From NCBI RefSeq assembly GCF_900129635.1, contig NZ_FSRB01000002.1:834727-898726 (forward strand): a stretch of 64,000 nt of DNA, written 5' to 3'. The DNA is from Singulisphaera sp. GP187 (lineage in GTDB: Bacteria > Planctomycetota > Planctomycetia > Isosphaerales > Isosphaeraceae). Made by a program: the position numbers and the translations under genes. Under the pieces are notes generated by a model. It saw only the letters and a list, made by a program, of their open reading frames with translations, was not told where the DNA came from and ran no database searches. This document shows, in pieces, positions 9,314 to 18,360 of the stretch. Each line of letters opens with the position of its first letter. Positions within the stretch are counted from its first letter, which is position 1.

Positions 9314-10309
9314 ATGCCAATTATTGAGGCGGAGGGTCTGTCGAAGACCTACCGCGTCTTTCAGAAAAAGGACGGCGTGCTGGGCGCGATGCGTGGGCTC
9401 TATCGTCGCGAGTACAAGGAAGTTAAGGCGGTCGACCAGGTCGGGTTCTCGATCGAGCCGGGAGAGATGGTCGCCTTTCTCGGCCCCAATGGTGCCGGCA
9501 AAACGACGACGCTCAAGATGCTCTCGGGGCTGATCTATCCGACGAGCGGCACCGCGCAGGTGCTCGGGTTCACCCCCTGGCAGCGGCAGGACGCCTTTCG
9601 TCGCCAGTTCGCGCTCGTCATGGGGCAGAAGAACCAGCTCTGGTGGGATCTCCCCGCCTCGGACAGCTTCCAGCTCCACCGCGAGATCTATTCGATTCCC
9701 GCCGCTGAGTTCAAGAAAACCCTCGACGAGCTGACCGAGCTGCTCGGGGTCGAGAAACTGACCCGCCAGGCGGTCCGCGAGCTCTCGCTGGGCGAGCGGA
9801 TGAAGATGGAGCTGATCGCGGCCCTCTTGCACCAGCCGCAATTGTTGCTCCTCGACGAGCCGACAATCGGCCTGGACGTCGTGGCTCAGGTTGCGATTCA
9901 GAAGTGCCTGCGCGACTATCACACCCGCCGCGGCATGACGATGCTCCTGACGAGCCACTACATGCGCGACGTCGAAGCGCTCTGCTCGCGGGTCCTGGTC
10001 ATCACCCACGGCACCTTGGTTTACGACGGACCGCTCTCGGGGATCACCGAAAAATTTGGGTCGGCGAAGCTCGTTCGCCTCGACTTCGTCGAAGGGGTCG
10101 TCCCCGACGGACTCGAACGCTTTGGCGAAGTGACCCGCAGTGACGGCGCTTCGGCCGACCTGAAGGTCGAGCGATCGAAGGTGGCCGAGGTCCTGGGAGC
10201 GATCCTTGACCGGTACGCGGTGGCCGACGTCAGCGTTCAGGACCCGCCGCTCGAACAAGTCATCGCTCGCGTCTTCGAGGAGGGGCGCAAAACTCATGAC
10301 GCCGCCTGA
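9314..10309 (+). CDS. ABC transporter ATP-binding protein (COG4586-like)
   Basis: A 331-residue nucleotide-binding subunit with Walker A GPNGAGKTT (about residue 58), signature LSLGERMK in place of LSGGQ (usual in this subfamily), Walker B LLLLDEPTIGLD and H-loop SHY. ATG 9314 gives the expected MPIIEAEGLSKTY start; the frame is open upstream to 9173, but that stretch looks non-coding. It is the first gene of a three-gene operon with two DUF990/ABC-2 type permeases, the arrangement of COG4586-COG4587-COG3694 exporters. Databases often label these viologen-type exporters; the natural substrate here is not known. Confidence 0.9.
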   Translation: MPIIEAEGLSKTYRVFQKKDGVLGAMRGLYRREYKEVKAVDQVGFSIEPGEMVAFLGPNGAGKTTTLKMLSGLIYPTSGTAQVLGFTPWQRQDAFRRQFALVMGQKNQLWWDLPASDSFQLHREIYSIPAAEFKKTLDELTELLGVEKLTRQAVRELSLGERMKMELIAALLHQPQLLLLDEPTIGLDVVAQVAIQKCLRDYHTRRGMTMLLTSHYMRDVEALCSRVLVITHGTLVYDGPLSGITEKFGSAKLVRLDFVEGVVPDGLERFGEVTRSDGASADLKVERSKVAEVLGAILDRYAVADVSVQDPPLEQVIARVFEEGRKTHDAA

Positions 10310-11201
10310 CACTCTGACGACGACCTTGCTCGCCCCACTGATCGATGATCGGGAGCCGACGCCCCCCCACAGCCCATCCGCGGGCCCTTGGGCGACCTTC
10401 CGCAAGTACTACAAGATCTTTCGCGCCTCGCTGGTCGAGCGAATGACCTACCGGGGCGACTTCCTGTTCGGCACGATCCTCCGGTTCCTGCCGATGATCA
10501 CCACGATCTTGCTCTGGCGGGCGATCTACGACGGCGCGGGGGAATCGAAGCTGGCTGGGTTCAGCTACCGGGAGATGATCGCCTACCTGCTCCTGACCAA
10601 CATCAGCCGGATGTTCTCGAGCATGCCGGGCCTCGCGGGAGGGATCGCGCGCGACATCCGCGAGGGGACGCTCAAACGCTACATGCTCCAGCCGGTGGAC
10701 ATGATCGGCTACCTCCTCTGCTACCGGATCGCGCACAAGGTGGCCTATATCGTCACCTCGTTCTTGCCCTATGCCCTGCTCTTCTACCTCTGCCGGAACT
10801 ACTTCGACGGGTTCCCCGACGCCTTGACGATGGCGGCCTTCTTCTTATCGCTGGTGATGGGCTTCCTCGTCGGGTTCTTCTTCGAGGCGAGCGTCGGGAC
10901 TGTTGGCTTCTGGTTCCTCGAGGTCACGTCGCTGCTCTATATCGTGATGACCTTGAACTTCTTCATCTCGGGGCACATGCTTCCGCTCGACCTGCTCCCC
11001 GAGCCCTGGTCGACCATCCTCAAGGCGTTGCCGTTCCAGTACATGGCCTATTTCCCGGCCGTGGTGTTCCTGGGCAAGGTCAAAGGGATGGCCCTGGTCT
11101 ATTACCTGGTGGCCGAACTGTTCTGGGTGCTCTTTTTCCTGGTGATGGCGAAGGTGCTCTACCGCTTTGGGCTCCGCCGCTATAGCGCCTACGGAGGTTG
11201 A
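10296..11201 (+). CDS. ABC-2 type permease (COG4587-like, DUF990)
   Basis: A 301-residue integral membrane protein with about six hydrophobic segments after a cytoplasmic N-terminus of roughly 50 residues. ATG 10296 overlaps the last 14 bases of the ATPase gene and is preceded by GAGGAGGGG, so translational coupling is likely. The open frame extends upstream to 10206, but only as a shadow of the ATPase gene. The conserved motif REGTLKRYMLQPVDM lies near residue 125 and is typical of the family. With the next gene it forms a heteromeric transmembrane channel (inferred from operon structure). Confidence 0.88.
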   Translation: MTPPDTLTTTLLAPLIDDREPTPPHSPSAGPWATFRKYYKIFRASLVERMTYRGDFLFGTILRFLPMITTILLWRAIYDGAGESKLAGFSYREMIAYLLLTNISRMFSSMPGLAGGIARDIREGTLKRYMLQPVDMIGYLLCYRIAHKVAYIVTSFLPYALLFYLCRNYFDGFPDALTMAAFFLSLVMGFLVGFFFEASVGTVGFWFLEVTSLLYIVMTLNFFISGHMLPLDLLPEPWSTILKALPFQYMAYFPAVVFLGKVKGMALVYYLVAELFWVLFFLVMAKVLYRFGLRRYSAYGG

Positions 11202-11206
11202 CCACT

Positions 11207-12019
11207 TTGGGTGCATTGCCGGTTCGATATGTCCGCTTGTTAGGGAACCTCGCGCGCTACACGTTGAGTCGCGAGCTGGCGTTCCGCGGGAACTTCCTGG
11301 TCAAGATCTCCGTCGAGGTGATCTGGCTGGGGATCCTGGTTGCGTTCTACCGCACGGTCTTCGCGAAAACGTCGATGGTCGCGGGCTGGCCCGAGGATGA
11401 GTACTTTTTCTTTATCGGCTGTTTCTTCGCGATCAGCGGGCTGATCGAGGCCCTCTTCCTGGAGAATTGCAACGACTTTGCCGAGTTGGTCCGCACCGGA
11501 GACCTCGACTTCCTCTTGCTCAGGCCGATCGACGAGCAGTTCCTGGTCTCGTGCCGCAAGGTCGACTGGGGGAGCATGCCGAACGTCCTGATGGGCGGGG
11601 CCGTGATGGCGGCCGCGCTCTACGCGATGGGTTGGCAGTTCGACCTGATCCGGGTGGTCGTTTTCCTGATCACGTTCATCTGCGGGACGGCGATCGCTTA
11701 TAGCTTCATGCTCGCCCTGACCTCGCTGACGGTCTGGCTGGTCCGCAACCAGAGCCTGATGGAGATGTGGTGGCTCTTCTCGAGCCTGGCCCGTTACCCC
11801 AAGGAGATCTTCCTGGGCTCCTGGGCCGAGCCGATGGCGGCCTTCTTCACGTTCGTCCTGCCGATCCTCCTGGTCGTCAACGTTCCGGCCGCGGCGATGG
11901 TCCGAGCCCTCGACCCCCGCATGGTCGTATTCACCATGCTTGCCACAGTCGCCTGCGTCTGGGCGAGCCGCCGGTTCTTCCTGTATGCGCTTCGATCCTA
12001 TCGAAGCGCAAGCAGTTGA
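11207..12019 (+). CDS. ABC-2 type permease (COG3694-like), TTG start
   Basis: A 270-residue membrane protein with about six transmembrane segments; third gene of the exporter operon. There is no ATG. TTG 11198 overlaps the previous stop but sits directly on the ribosome site, while TTG 11207 lies nine bases after GGAGG (11193-11197) and gives MGALPVRYVRLLGNLARY, so I choose it. Motifs ELAFRGNF and RTGDLDFLLLRPIDEQF parallel those of its partner permease and suggest that the two arose by duplication. Confidence 0.85.
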   Translation: MGALPVRYVRLLGNLARYTLSRELAFRGNFLVKISVEVIWLGILVAFYRTVFAKTSMVAGWPEDEYFFFIGCFFAISGLIEALFLENCNDFAELVRTGDLDFLLLRPIDEQFLVSCRKVDWGSMPNVLMGGAVMAAALYAMGWQFDLIRVVVFLITFICGTAIAYSFMLALTSLTVWLVRNQSLMEMWWLFSSLARYPKEIFLGSWAEPMAAFFTFVLPILLVVNVPAAAMVRALDPRMVVFTMLATVACVWASRRFFLYALRSYRSASS

Positions 12020-12046
12020 ACGTAAATAAGAGCGACCTTTCAATCT

Positions 12047-12090
12047 AGGCTTCACGCCTGCGGTCCGCTCGGGCCGCAGGCGTGAAGCCT
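12047..12090. repeat. 44-base near-perfect hairpin after the ABC exporter operon
   Basis: Two 20-base arms separated by GCTC, with a single G-T mismatch; the arms begin AGGCTTCACGCCTGCGG. It starts 27 bases after the last permease stop. There is no T-run, so it may be a factor-assisted 3' end or a mobile palindrome rather than a classical terminator. Confidence 0.75.
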
Positions 12091-12239
12091 CTTCTCATTC
12101 CGCAAACGGATTCCCGGATCGCGAGTCTTCTGGTGGCATCATTAAATTCTCGTGCGAGATCGAGTTAATGCAATTATAAGTGGCGATATGAATTATTCGA
12201 TCGAGCAAGCGGCCTCCTCCGTTCGTTCTTGAATGTCTT

Positions 12240-12318
12240 CCCCTGGGACCGCGGGCGTCCCGCCCGCAATTGCATTGATTGTATTCAAGAGCGGGTGGGA
12301 CGCCCGCGGCCCCAGGGG
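12240..12318. repeat. R2 palindromic repeat, copy a
   Basis: 28-base arms (12240-12267 and 12291-12318) match at 26 of 28 positions around CCGCGGGCGTCCC; the 23-base AT-rich loop starts AATT and ends CAAGA. The second copy, at 51393-51482, has the same arm length and the same loop ends. Confidence 0.85.
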
Positions 12319-12828
12319 GGGGGGGAGTGGAACCGGAGCCGCCTGGGTTTGGGTTTCATCCGGAACTCACGATAAGCTCGCGAGAACATTCCGTGATGAA
12401 CTCGCCTGAGTCTGGAGGCGCGTCTCACGGGAATAAAGATATGGAATCGAGGCGATCGGCTCAGATCAGAGATTTCCCAGCCGGCGCCTGTTGAAATAAG
12501 TTGGAAGATCTGTTGGAATGCCAGTCAGATTCAATCGTGCCAACGTTCCCGAGGGGGGGACGGACCGTACGGGGGTTTCTGACCAGGTACAAAACCTGCC
12601 ACGAAGCTCGTGGTACTCTCTCGCATCACCGTCTCGTATTCATCGTAAGTCAGTCGCATCGGGTCTCGGTGGAACACACCGGGCAAGCCGAGCCTGATCG
12701 CTGTTCGCGCTGGACTCATGGTTTTGGGTCGTCGCAGACTGCGTGACGGCTCGGTTTGAATTTGGGATCGCCCGAACTGGACGCTCATAGGTGGTTCGAT
12801 TGAGGTGATGGTCAGGAGTCAAGCAAGA

Positions 12829-13059
12829 ATGAGCAGCCGGAATGGGCCAGCTTGCTGGCAAGGGGTGAAGCTCGGTTTGTGTCTCCTCGTGGTTGGGGGG
12901 ATTTTTATCGGCTGCGGCAACGCGGAGGAAGGCGGCACGGCCGAGTTTCGCCAGAAATTCGAGCAACCCGCGGTGGCGCCGCCGGTCCCCAAGGAGAAAC
13001 CGACCCCCTATAAGGACATGAGCCCTCGCGAGAAGAAAGCACTGAAGAAGGAGGGCTGA
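12829..13059 (+). CDS. Small putative lipoprotein
   Basis: A 76-residue protein with a hydrophobic N-terminal segment ending in a lipobox-like GGIFIGC (Cys at about residue 26), then a Pro/Lys-rich tail (VPKEKPTPYKDMSPREKK). ATG 12829 is preceded by AGGAG at 12814-12818, ten bases away; the longer GTG start at 12805 has poorer spacing. The protein would be lipid-anchored with a short basic tail. No family recognised; a convergent or dual partner is not evident. Coding character is good despite the small size. Confidence 0.65.
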   Translation: MSSRNGPACWQGVKLGLCLLVVGGIFIGCGNAEEGGTAEFRQKFEQPAVAPPVPKEKPTPYKDMSPREKKALKKEG

Positions 13060-13243
13060 GAAGCGAAGAAAGCCGATTGAGTGGGTTGGCGAGTCAGCCT
13101 TTCCTGAGTTCAGTTAAGGGTTTCGGTTTCATCTCGACCTGGCTGCTTTCGATCGTGACTGGAAACTTGAAGGTACCAGGAGCCGTTTTTTATCAATCGA
13201 CCGGTCAGGAGTTTCTCCTTCGTCATTCCAGGAGATACGTTTC

Positions 13244-14317
13244 ATGTTGGTTTCCCCCCACGTCCACGTTCGTCGTCATCGCCGTGGTTTCACGCTCATC
13301 GAACTTCTCGTCGTCATTGCCATCATCGCGGTCTTGATCGCCTTGTTGCTGCCGGCCGTGCAGGCGGCCCGAGAGGCCGCTCGACGTGCTCAGTGCACCA
13401 ACAACCTGAAGCAGCTTGGGCTCGCGTTCCATAGTTACGTGAGCGTCAACGAAACCCTTCCGATGGGCGATTTCTTCAGTCGGAGTGCCTTGACTCCATC
13501 AAAATTAATCCGCCAGCAATTCGGTCCGTGGGTGGCGCTCAGCCAATTCATGGAGCAGGGTGCCGCCTTCAATGCCTTGAATTCAAGCATCTGCATTCAA
13601 GTTGCCCAGAACTCGACTGTCGGTGGATTTGCCCTCAGCCTCCTCTGGTGTCCCAGCGACGGCAATGTCGTCGGCCTTCGGTATCCGGGGAAAGATGAAG
13701 GCTGGGACGACAACGCCCCGTTGCCCATGACGTTCAGTAGTTACGCGACCAATCTCGGTCCGCTCTACTACCATCCCAAGGGCGATACGAACTACCCCCT
13801 CATCAACAACAATACCGGGGCGGTCTATCACGTCGGCCATCCGGAGGGGACGAATATCTCGCCTGCCAGGCTGGCCTCGTTTACGGACGGGACGAGTAAC
13901 ACGCTCCTGGCCGGGGATCATGCGTACGGCGAGGTCGCCAACTCGGGCGATGATAAGTACGGGCCCAACTGGTGGCACTCTGGCCTTGGTGGTGACACCT
14001 CAGCGTCCACGCTCTACCCGCCCAACTTCTTCAAGACCTGGGCGGCTTCGCAGGCCGTGCCGAGTAAGTTTTCCGTGGGTGGGAACTATACGATGACGTT
14101 CAATAGTTTCCACTCCGGCGGCTGTAACTTCCTGCTCTGTGACGGCTCGGTGCGGTTCATCAAGAACACGATCAATTCGTGGAACCCATTCCAGGTTCAG
14201 TACAACGGCCGAGACCAACTCTACACCGGGGTGGGGGGAGCGTTGCCGTCGGCCGGCGTCTACCAGGCGCTGTCGACGCGCAACGGGGGCGAGGTGATCA
14301 GCTCGGACGCGTACTGA
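13244..14317 (+). CDS. DUF1559 (SBP_bac_10) pseudopilin-like protein
   Basis: A 357-residue protein with a type IV prepilin-like N-terminus, GFTLIELLVVIAIIAVLIAL (about residues 15-34), followed directly by PAVQAAREAARRAQCTNNLK, the standard opening of DUF1559. The C-terminal part carries the characteristic NFLLCDGSVRFI (H-x9-DG box region, about residue 295). It is processed like a pseudopilin and anchored in the membrane through the N-terminal helix (family inference). A ribosome site AGGAG lies about 11 bases before ATG 13244. Planctomycetes carry tens of paralogs; the function is unknown. No type II secretion genes are nearby. Confidence 0.92.
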   Translation: MLVSPHVHVRRHRRGFTLIELLVVIAIIAVLIALLLPAVQAAREAARRAQCTNNLKQLGLAFHSYVSVNETLPMGDFFSRSALTPSKLIRQQFGPWVALSQFMEQGAAFNALNSSICIQVAQNSTVGGFALSLLWCPSDGNVVGLRYPGKDEGWDDNAPLPMTFSSYATNLGPLYYHPKGDTNYPLINNNTGAVYHVGHPEGTNISPARLASFTDGTSNTLLAGDHAYGEVANSGDDKYGPNWWHSGLGGDTSASTLYPPNFFKTWAASQAVPSKFSVGGNYTMTFNSFHSGGCNFLLCDGSVRFIKNTINSWNPFQVQYNGRDQLYTGVGGALPSAGVYQALSTRNGGEVISSDAY

Positions 14318-14723
14318 GTGAGTCCGCGTTGACCGGATCCGCTCGGGGTTCCCCACCCCTGATTTTGACTCTACCGATCGGCCCTGGACCGCTCTCGCTG
14401 GCGGTCCGGGGTCCCATCGTCTCTGTGAATTTGCTGTGAAAATATGATTTCTTCAGGAACCATCAAGGGGCCCCCAGTCCCGCGGTTCTTCCTGTCGCGG
14501 GAATCGTTGGACCAACAATGACGCCTTGGCCGATCGCGCCGCAGAAGGGGAAAACGGGTTCGGCGAAGCTTTACGCACGACCGGCAAGAGGTCGCCATTG
14601 CCGATGTAAGGACCGTCCTGCGCAGTCGATCGATCATTGCGGCTTCATCGGCTCACCATTCCATTCCGACGGCCATTTTTCCGGCCCCTGACCCTCCGAT
14701 TCCAAGGCCCCGTCGAGGATCCC
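14318..14723. other. Intergenic spacer with hairpin
   Basis: 406 bases without a gene. A hairpin at 14386-14407 pairs GGACCGC with GCGGTCC, 70 bases after the DUF1559 stop, but no T-run follows. Confidence 0.5.
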
Positions 14724-15950
14724 ATGAGTACCGAGGCAAATTCCGGGCGGATCCACTCCATGGACCAGTTCCGCGGCTACACGGTGGCCGGGATGTTCGT
14801 GGTCAACTTCCTCGGCGGGATGGAGGCGATCCACTCCCTGTTCAAGCACAACAATACGTACTTCAGTTATGCCGACTCGATCATGCCGAGCTTCATGTTC
14901 GCTTGCGGGTTCTCCTACCGGCTCTCCATGCTCCGCCGGCTCGCGCGCATTGGCCAGGCGGCCACCTGGCGTCACGCGATTGTCCGTGGCCTGGCATTGG
15001 TGTTGGTCTCGGTGATGATGTTCGGCTTCGGCGACGGGTTCAAGTCCTGGTCCCAGATGACATCCGGGGGCGTGCACGAGTTTATCGCGAAGCTCCTCAA
15101 GGCGAACCTCTGGGAAGTGCTGGCGATCATCGGCATGACGCAGATCCTGATTCTGCCGGTGATCACGGCCGGTCCCCGGGTGCGCCTGCTGGCCACGCTT
15201 GGCCTGGTTGTCGCGAACGTTGTGCTGGCGGACCTTTTTAACTGGAACTTTGTGCACGGCCTGCCGAACCTGGTGAGTGACTACTGGGGGGCCGCCCGGA
15301 GCCGGGCCTGGGACGGTGGCGCGTTCGGCCTGCTGGGCTGGGCGATCCCGATGCTGGCCGGCACCCTCGCCTATGACGTGATGGCGGCAAGTCCCCCGGT
15401 TCGCTCCGCACGCACGTTCCTGGCTTGGGGCGCGGTCTTGATGGGGATCGGCTATGCCTTCTCCTGCCTGACGACCCTCTACGACGTCGACGCGACCCAG
15501 CCGCCCGCCAAGCGTGCCGAACTGGCCGACTCGCCCGTCCGGCCGCCACTGGCGCGGATCAAGGGCCGGTCGCTCTCGAGCCTGCTGGCGGAGCCTCCGT
15601 TCGTGGCACCACCGCCGGCCTCGACGCGCCAGCACAATTACTGGATGATGGGGAAGCGAATGCCGAGCATGACGTTCACGGTCTTCTCGACCGGATTCGC
15701 TCTGGCGGTGTACGCGCTGTTCATTCTCGGCTCAGACGTGGGCTCGTTGCGGGTTCGCCTGTTCAATACGCTCGGGCAGAATGCGCTCGTGGCGTACCTG
15801 ATCCATCACGCGGTCGAGACGACGATCCATGCCATCGTCCCCAAGGACTCTCCGCTCGGTTGGTGCCTCACGGGCCTGGTCCTCTTTCTCGGGATCACGT
15901 ACCTGTTCGTCGACTTTCTCGAGAGGCGATCGATTCACGTGCGGCTCTGA
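14724..15950 (+). CDS. DUF5009/HGSNAT-like membrane acyltransferase, first of a tandem pair
   Basis: A 408-residue multi-pass membrane protein starting with the family hallmark SMDQFRGYTVAGMFVVNFLGG (about residues 13-33), then about ten hydrophobic segments. This is the COG4299 group, related to heparan-alpha-glucosaminide N-acetyltransferase, which moves acetyl from acetyl-CoA across a membrane onto a sugar. NNTYFSYADSIMPSFMFACG contains the His/Asn-rich loop shared with its neighbour. Compared with the second copy it has an extra loop of about 45 residues near residue 265. ATG 14724 aligns with the start of the paralog. The substrate is unknown; cell-envelope glycan acylation is a reasonable guess. 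Confidence 0.8.
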   Translation: MSTEANSGRIHSMDQFRGYTVAGMFVVNFLGGMEAIHSLFKHNNTYFSYADSIMPSFMFACGFSYRLSMLRRLARIGQAATWRHAIVRGLALVLVSVMMFGFGDGFKSWSQMTSGGVHEFIAKLLKANLWEVLAIIGMTQILILPVITAGPRVRLLATLGLVVANVVLADLFNWNFVHGLPNLVSDYWGAARSRAWDGGAFGLLGWAIPMLAGTLAYDVMAASPPVRSARTFLAWGAVLMGIGYAFSCLTTLYDVDATQPPAKRAELADSPVRPPLARIKGRSLSSLLAEPPFVAPPPASTRQHNYWMMGKRMPSMTFTVFSTGFALAVYALFILGSDVGSLRVRLFNTLGQNALVAYLIHHAVETTIHAIVPKDSPLGWCLTGLVLFLGITYLFVDFLERRSIHVRL

Positions 15951-16071
15951 GGAGACGCCACGCGTCCGCACCGGTTCGGCGTCCCTTCGGGGCTGCCCAC
16001 ACGCGGAACACGCATCAAGGCATCCCGACTTGTAAATTCAGGCGACGATATCGAGGAGCGAGCAAACTCAA

Positions 16072-17166
16072 ATGGAAGCGACCGCCATACGACCGGCCCC
16101 GGCCTTGAGGCCCTCGGGAAGTCGGATCGTTTCGCTCGACCAGTTCCGGGGCTATACCGTCGTCGGGATGCTCTTCGTGAACTTTCTGGGAGGCTTCGAT
16201 GCGCTTCCCGCCCTATTTAGACACCATAATACGTATTGTAGCTATGCCGATACGATCATGCCACAGTTCTTCTTCGCGGTCGGGTTTGCCTACCGGCTGA
16301 CCTTCCTGCGGCGGCTCGAGACGTCGGGTGCGGGAGCGGCGATGGCGGCCGTTCTGCGGCGTGGCCTGGGACTGATCCTGCTCGGGTTCGTGATCTATCA
16401 CCTGGACGGCCGGACTCAATCCTGGGCCGAGTTGCGGGCTTTGGGCACGCGTGGGATCGTCACGTCGGCGTTTCAGCGCAACCTGTTCCAGACGCTCGTG
16501 CACATCGCCCTGGCGTCCCTCTGGTGCCTGCCGGTGATCGCCGCCGGCCGCGCGGCACGGGTCGGCTTCCTGGTGCTGTCGGCGGGCCTCCACGTCTGGC
16601 TGTCGTCCTGGTTCTATTTCAACTGGGTCTGGAACCGGCCGGGGATCGACGGTGGCCCGCTTGGTTTCTTGACCTGGACGATCCCGCTGCTCGTGGGGTC
16701 GCTCGCCTATGACACCATGGCCAATGGTCGAGAAGGAAGGGTTACCCGGCTCGTCGGTTGGGGCGTGGTGTTGATGGTGATCGGTTACGGCGTCTCCTGT
16801 TTCGATGGGGCGCTCGCGGCCCCGCCGTTCGTGGCGCCGAACCGGTCGGTGACGCTCTGGACCATGAGTCAGCGGTCCGGGAGTCTCTCCTACCTCACGT
16901 TCGCGTCGGGTTTTTCTCTGGCGTTGTACGCACTCTTCGTCGTGGCTTGCGACAAGGGCGGGTTTCAAGTCAGGATGTTCAGCGTTTTCGGCCGCAACGC
17001 GCTGGCGGCGTACATCCTCCACCCGCTCGTGGCCGGGGCGATGAAACCGTACATGCCCCAGGACGCACCGTCCTGGTACGTTGCGGCGGGCTTCGGCCTC
17101 TACTTTGGGATCAACTATCTGTTCATCAACTACCTCGACCGGTCCGGCCTCCACTTGCGTCTCTGA
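16072..17166 (+). CDS. DUF5009/HGSNAT-like membrane acyltransferase, second of a tandem pair
   Basis: A 364-residue paralog of the upstream gene, sharing SLDQFRGYTVVGMLFVNFLG, NTYCSYADTIMPQFFFAVGF, the AYDTMA motif and the C-terminal GRNALAAYILH. The pair is separated by 121 bases and reads in the same direction, pointing to tandem duplication followed by divergence. About ten transmembrane segments are visible. A strong intrinsic terminator begins eight bases after the stop, so the pair probably ends a transcription unit. The substrate is not deducible. Confidence 0.8.
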   Translation: MEATAIRPAPALRPSGSRIVSLDQFRGYTVVGMLFVNFLGGFDALPALFRHHNTYCSYADTIMPQFFFAVGFAYRLTFLRRLETSGAGAAMAAVLRRGLGLILLGFVIYHLDGRTQSWAELRALGTRGIVTSAFQRNLFQTLVHIALASLWCLPVIAAGRAARVGFLVLSAGLHVWLSSWFYFNWVWNRPGIDGGPLGFLTWTIPLLVGSLAYDTMANGREGRVTRLVGWGVVLMVIGYGVSCFDGALAAPPFVAPNRSVTLWTMSQRSGSLSYLTFASGFSLALYALFVVACDKGGFQVRMFSVFGRNALAAYILHPLVAGAMKPYMPQDAPSWYVAAGFGLYFGINYLFINYLDRSGLHLRL

Positions 17167-17173
17167 GGACGCG

Positions 17174-17220
17174 GGGGATCGAGGGCGGTTCTGAACCACT
17201 TCGCCGATCCCCTCTTTTTT
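17174..17220 (+). terminator. Intrinsic terminator after the acyltransferase pair
   Basis: GGGGATCG (17174-17181) pairs with CGATCCCC (17205-17212), with an inner GGTT/AACC stem, followed by TCTTTTTT. It starts eight bases after the stop codon. Confidence 0.85.
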
Positions 17221-17410
17221 CGACTTCAACGTGGTCGGCCTTGGTGTCATCGTGCGCTCGACTGGCTTCGCTTGCTGAATGGATTGTTAGAGAAACGCGT
17301 GGACTTGGATTTGTTGTGCCGGTCCGGCCCCGACCCTTGCGGATCGTCGAGGGGTGGCGTATTGTGGACAATCGTTTATTGAGAGCCAGAGAAGCCATGC
17401 ACGCATTCTG

Positions 17411-17633
17411 TGGGGCCGAAAGGGGCGACCGTTTCTAGCCAGGGTTGAAACCTCTGGAAACGATTTGACAGGTTGGCGCAGTGCAGCCCCGGAGGGGCGA
17501 CCGTCAGAGCCGGCTCTCGGCTTGCGACGGTCGCCCCTTCGGGGCTGCAAAGAATTCTGATTTGAGTTCTTTTTGCTCCCAGCGGCTTGCGGCTCTGTCT
17601 CTCTGGCCAGGAACGGTCGCCTCGCCGGGGCTG
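17411..17633. repeat. R1 compound palindromic repeat, copy a
   Basis: The inner hairpin has 23-base arms (17483-17505 and 17526-17548; GCAGCCCCGGAGGGGCGACC... against ...GGTCGCCCCTTCGGGGCTGC) matching at 22 of 23 positions. Around it lies a second, looser inverted pair: GGGGCCGAAAGGGGCGACCG near 17413 and CGGTCGCCTCGCCGGGGCT near 17611. Thus four R1 half-sites nest in 220 bases, within the 537-base gap 17167-17703 upstream of rsmG. No gene is seen in the gap. Confidence 0.8.
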
Positions 17634-17703
17634 AGATGAACCCGTACATTCGGGTAAAGGCTTTCGCCATGCGGATGCTGAGACACAACGCCGGGACCCC
17701 TCG

Positions 17704-18360
17704 ATGACACCGGGCCGATCGTCGCTGGAAGCTATTATCAAAGGGTGTGGGATCAGGTTGACCGGCACTCAGCTCGACCGGCTCTGGGCCTATCACCGGA
17801 TGCTTCGCACCGCGAACGCCGAGCTGAATCTGACGCGGATCCACAACTTCGAAAACATGGTGCTCAAGCACTATGTTGACAGCCTGCTCGTCTTGAGGTT
17901 TACGGAACTCCCCTCCCCCTTGATCGACATGGGGAGCGGCCCTGGCTTGCCGGGGATCCCGCTCAAGATCGCTCGGCCCGAGACCCAGATGATCCTGGCC
18001 GAGCCGCGCGGGGCACGCGCGGAGTTCTTGGAGGAGGTCTGCGGCCGGCTGAAGCTCGGCGGCGTCGAGGTCCTGGCCGGGAAGGTGAACTCGAAGCTTT
18101 CGAGAAAGGTCGCCGGGGTGATTACCCGGGCGGTGGCGTCGATCCCCGAGACGCTCGACCGGGTGGCGAACTGTTTGGAGGTCGGGGGGCGGATGCTCTT
18201 CATGAAGGGGCCGGATTGTGACGCCGAGATTGCCGAGGCCGCCAAAACGCACGCGGACCGGTATCGGCTCGTGGCCGATCACGCCTATCAGATCCCGGGG
18301 ACGCCGCACGACCGCCGGCTCGTGATTTACGAACGCCTTGAAGGGGCGGGAGACGTAGCG
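17704..18360 (+). CDS. rsmG: 16S rRNA (guanine527-N7)-methyltransferase RsmG, frame continues into next gene
   Basis: About 219 residues with RsmG features: N-terminal helices with ANAELNLTRIHN, the SAM-binding motif DMGSGPGLPGIPL (about residue 78), the AEPRGARAEFLEEV segment and ITRAVASI. It methylates N7 of G527 in 16S rRNA (family knowledge). No stop codon is met where RsmG normally ends (RRLVIYERLEG). The frame runs on into a SpoU-type methyltransferase, giving an apparent fusion. A TAG lies out of frame at 18356-18358, just before ATG 18361, so a single-base error upstream would restore two separate, nearly abutting genes. I cannot decide between fusion and error from sequence alone. 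Confidence 0.8.

Larger units (their letters stand above)
12020..12828. other. Intergenic spacer with palindromes
   Basis: An 809-base stretch without a convincing gene. It holds the 44-base hairpin at 12047-12090, a moderately AT-rich segment (12130-12230) and the R2 palindrome at 12240-12318. Short ORFs here lack ribosome sites and coding character. Confidence 0.6.

Noticed and set aside
12047..12090. Classical intrinsic terminator for the ABC operon
   Set aside because: The stem is excellent but no T-run follows, so it is listed as a palindromic repeat.
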